DNA of 6,610 nt from Oscillospiraceae bacterium (GTDB lineage Bacteria; Bacillota; Clostridia; Oscillospirales; Oscillospiraceae): positions 1-6,610 of the forward strand of contig JAEDJR010000109.1 of NCBI GenBank assembly GCA_016296235.1, in the 5' to 3' direction. The notes under the pieces are model-generated. The model was not told the DNA's origin, did not search any database, and was given only the letters and a program-made list of their open reading frames with translations. Made by a program: the position numbers and the translations under genes. This document shows, piece by piece, positions 5,679-6,610 of the stretch (position 1 is its first letter; each line of letters opens with the position of its first letter).

Positions 5679-5724
5679 AAAAATGATAAAATGCCCATCG
5701 TGCCGGCCTGACGCGATGGGCATT
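5679..5724 (-). terminator. Intrinsic terminator of the permease gene
   Basis: An 11-bp perfect stem, AATGCCCATCG (5690-5700) with CGATGGGCATT (5714-5724), encloses a 13-base loop. On the minus strand it is followed by TTATCATTTTTT. It begins three bases past the TAG stop of the leftward permease gene and separates that gene from the tRNA promoter. Confidence 0.85.
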
Positions 5725-5727
5725 ATT

Positions 5728-6610
5728 CTAGCGGCCTCCGATCTGCCAGTGGGTATAAACCCGCCTGCCCAGGAGTGCCAGGAGCGCCGCTGCCAGGAGC
5801 CACAGAACGGGGCCAGCCTGCCAGGGCGTCAGATATCCGCCAAACCAGGGAAACAGCCGGATGTCGAAGGCCTCTCCCGGGGTCACCAGTTGGCCCGGCA
5901 GATAGGACACCAGCTCCTCCAGCCAGCGAACGGAATAAGGAACGCGGATCAGATCGCCCAGCAGCACAATGGCAGTCAGCAGGGCCGTGGCAGCAATCCC
6001 GCTGTGGAGAACCTCCGCAGCGGCCATGGCGAACAGGCTGTTGAGCAGCGCAGAGGCCAGCAACAGTCCAGCCATAATCAGGACTGCCTCTCCCATGGTC
6101 AGATTCATGGCGTATTTGGGGATCAGAAGCTGAATTGCAGCCTGAACCCCCTGCGTTCCTGTGGTCATGATGGCAGGAACTGCGGCGCACAGCAGGAACA
6201 GTGCAAAGGCTCCGAATCCAAACAGCATGCCCAGCAGCAGTTTGGCGCCATAGAGCTTCCGGCCCAGAGGGGCAGCCAGGTTCAGCTGATCCATGCGGCG
6301 GGTATGCTCTTCGGAGAAGATCCCCGGCAGACATACGGCCAAAAGCAGCATGCCCATGATGTTGATACTATAAATGATATTGCAGAGATTGCTCCAGGGG
6401 GTGGTGCAGTCATAGACGAACGGCTTCTCCACCTGGGCCTCCTGCTGCCGCCACCAGGCCTTTTCCCCCTCCGAAAGGCCGGATTTTTCCCAATCGTCCT
6501 CCTGATAAGCCCTGCGGGCCTCATAGAACTGATCTGCCGTCAGGTTTTCCGGCACTTCTCCCAAAATGCGCTCCGCCCAGGCGTACAGGGCGCTGTAACC
6601 CAGGTTTTCC
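5728..6610 (-). CDS. ABC-2 type membrane permease, C-terminal part, truncated by the window edge
   Basis: The frame is open from the TAG at 5730-5728 to the right edge, giving 293 residues; the true N-terminus lies outside. A TTG at 6564 could be read as a start, but the frame continues upstream with protein-like sequence (ENLGYSALYAWAERI) and no RBS is seen, so it is an internal Leu. A hydrophilic, probably extracytoplasmic stretch (about 6610-6395) is followed by about five membrane segments, near 6387-6320, 6243-6170, 6093-6010, 5997-5945 and 5820-5767. The loop FSEEHTRRMDQLNLAAPLGR followed by KLYGAKLL is typical of ABC-2 family subunits, which form the membrane part of exporters or efflux systems together with a separate ATPase. 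The substrate is unknown. The partner ATPase would be expected further upstream, outside the window. Confidence 0.82.
   Translation of the reverse strand, partial: ENLGYSALYAWAERILGEVPENLTADQFYEARRAYQEDDWEKSGLSEGEKAWWRQQEAQVEKPFVYDCTTPWSNLCNIIYSINIMGMLLLAVCLPGIFSEEHTRRMDQLNLAAPLGRKLYGAKLLLGMLFGFGAFALFLLCAAVPAIMTTGTQGVQAAIQLLIPKYAMNLTMGEAVLIMAGLLLASALLNSLFAMAAAEVLHSGIAATALLTAIVLLGDLIRVPYSVRWLEELVSYLPGQLVTPGEAFDIRLFPWFGGYLTPWQAGPVLWLLAAALLALLGRRVYTHWQIGGR

Noticed and set aside
5728..6564. Treating TTG at 6564 as the true start of the permease
   Set aside because: The frame is open with sensible residues up to the window edge and no Shine-Dalgarno sequence precedes the TTG, so the gene is truncated by the window instead.

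Overview
The window looks like a piece of chromosome from an anaerobic Firmicute of the Clostridia, most likely the Oscillospirales (Oscillospiraceae-like). That placement is an inference. It rests on GC-rich genes separated by AT-rich spacers, strong AGGAGG-type ribosome binding sites, a TTG start, a YesM/YesN-type two-component pair, and palindromic spacer repeats of a kind I associate with gut Clostridia. No species can be named from the sequence alone.

Layout, left to right. Positions 1-28 hold the first nine codons of a leftward gene that runs off the edge, with its own RBS and promoter. Positions 63-395 are a gene-free block built as a nested imperfect inverted repeat with REP-like hairpins and a 7-nt tandem tract. 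A leftward monocistronic gene (474-1664) encodes a lipoprotein solute-binding protein of the branched-chain amino acid (LivJ/LivK, Peripla_BP_6) type and ends at a strong intrinsic terminator (401-440). A 221-bp divergent promoter region follows. Then come two overlapping rightward genes: a membrane sensor histidine kinase of the LytS/YesM class (1886-3634) and its AraC-type response regulator of the YesN class (3615-5171), closed by a hairpin terminator (5174-5219). The next 300 or so bases carry no gene but hold a 101-bp element made of palindromes (5268-5368) and AT-rich inverted repeats. A leftward tRNA-Thr(GGU) gene (5531-5606) has a near-perfect promoter and its own terminator. The right end is the C-terminal part of a leftward ABC-2 type membrane permease (5728-6610, truncated by the window edge), ending in a terminator just after its stop codon.

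How the genes may work together. The kinase and regulator are almost certainly one two-component system: they overlap by 20 nt and are the classic YesM/YesN pairing. The binding-protein gene is divergent from them, is terminated by itself, and has no permease or ATPase gene beside it in this window. Two readings fit. The regulator may control a scavenging binding protein that uses a transporter encoded elsewhere, or the binding protein may present ligand to the kinase's extracellular sensor domain as a three-component sensory unit. The permease fragment and the tRNA are separate transcription units with no visible link to that system. I did not find a clearly new defence, mobile or biosynthetic system. 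The orphan binding protein plus two-component pair and the two palindromic spacer elements are the points most worth a second look.
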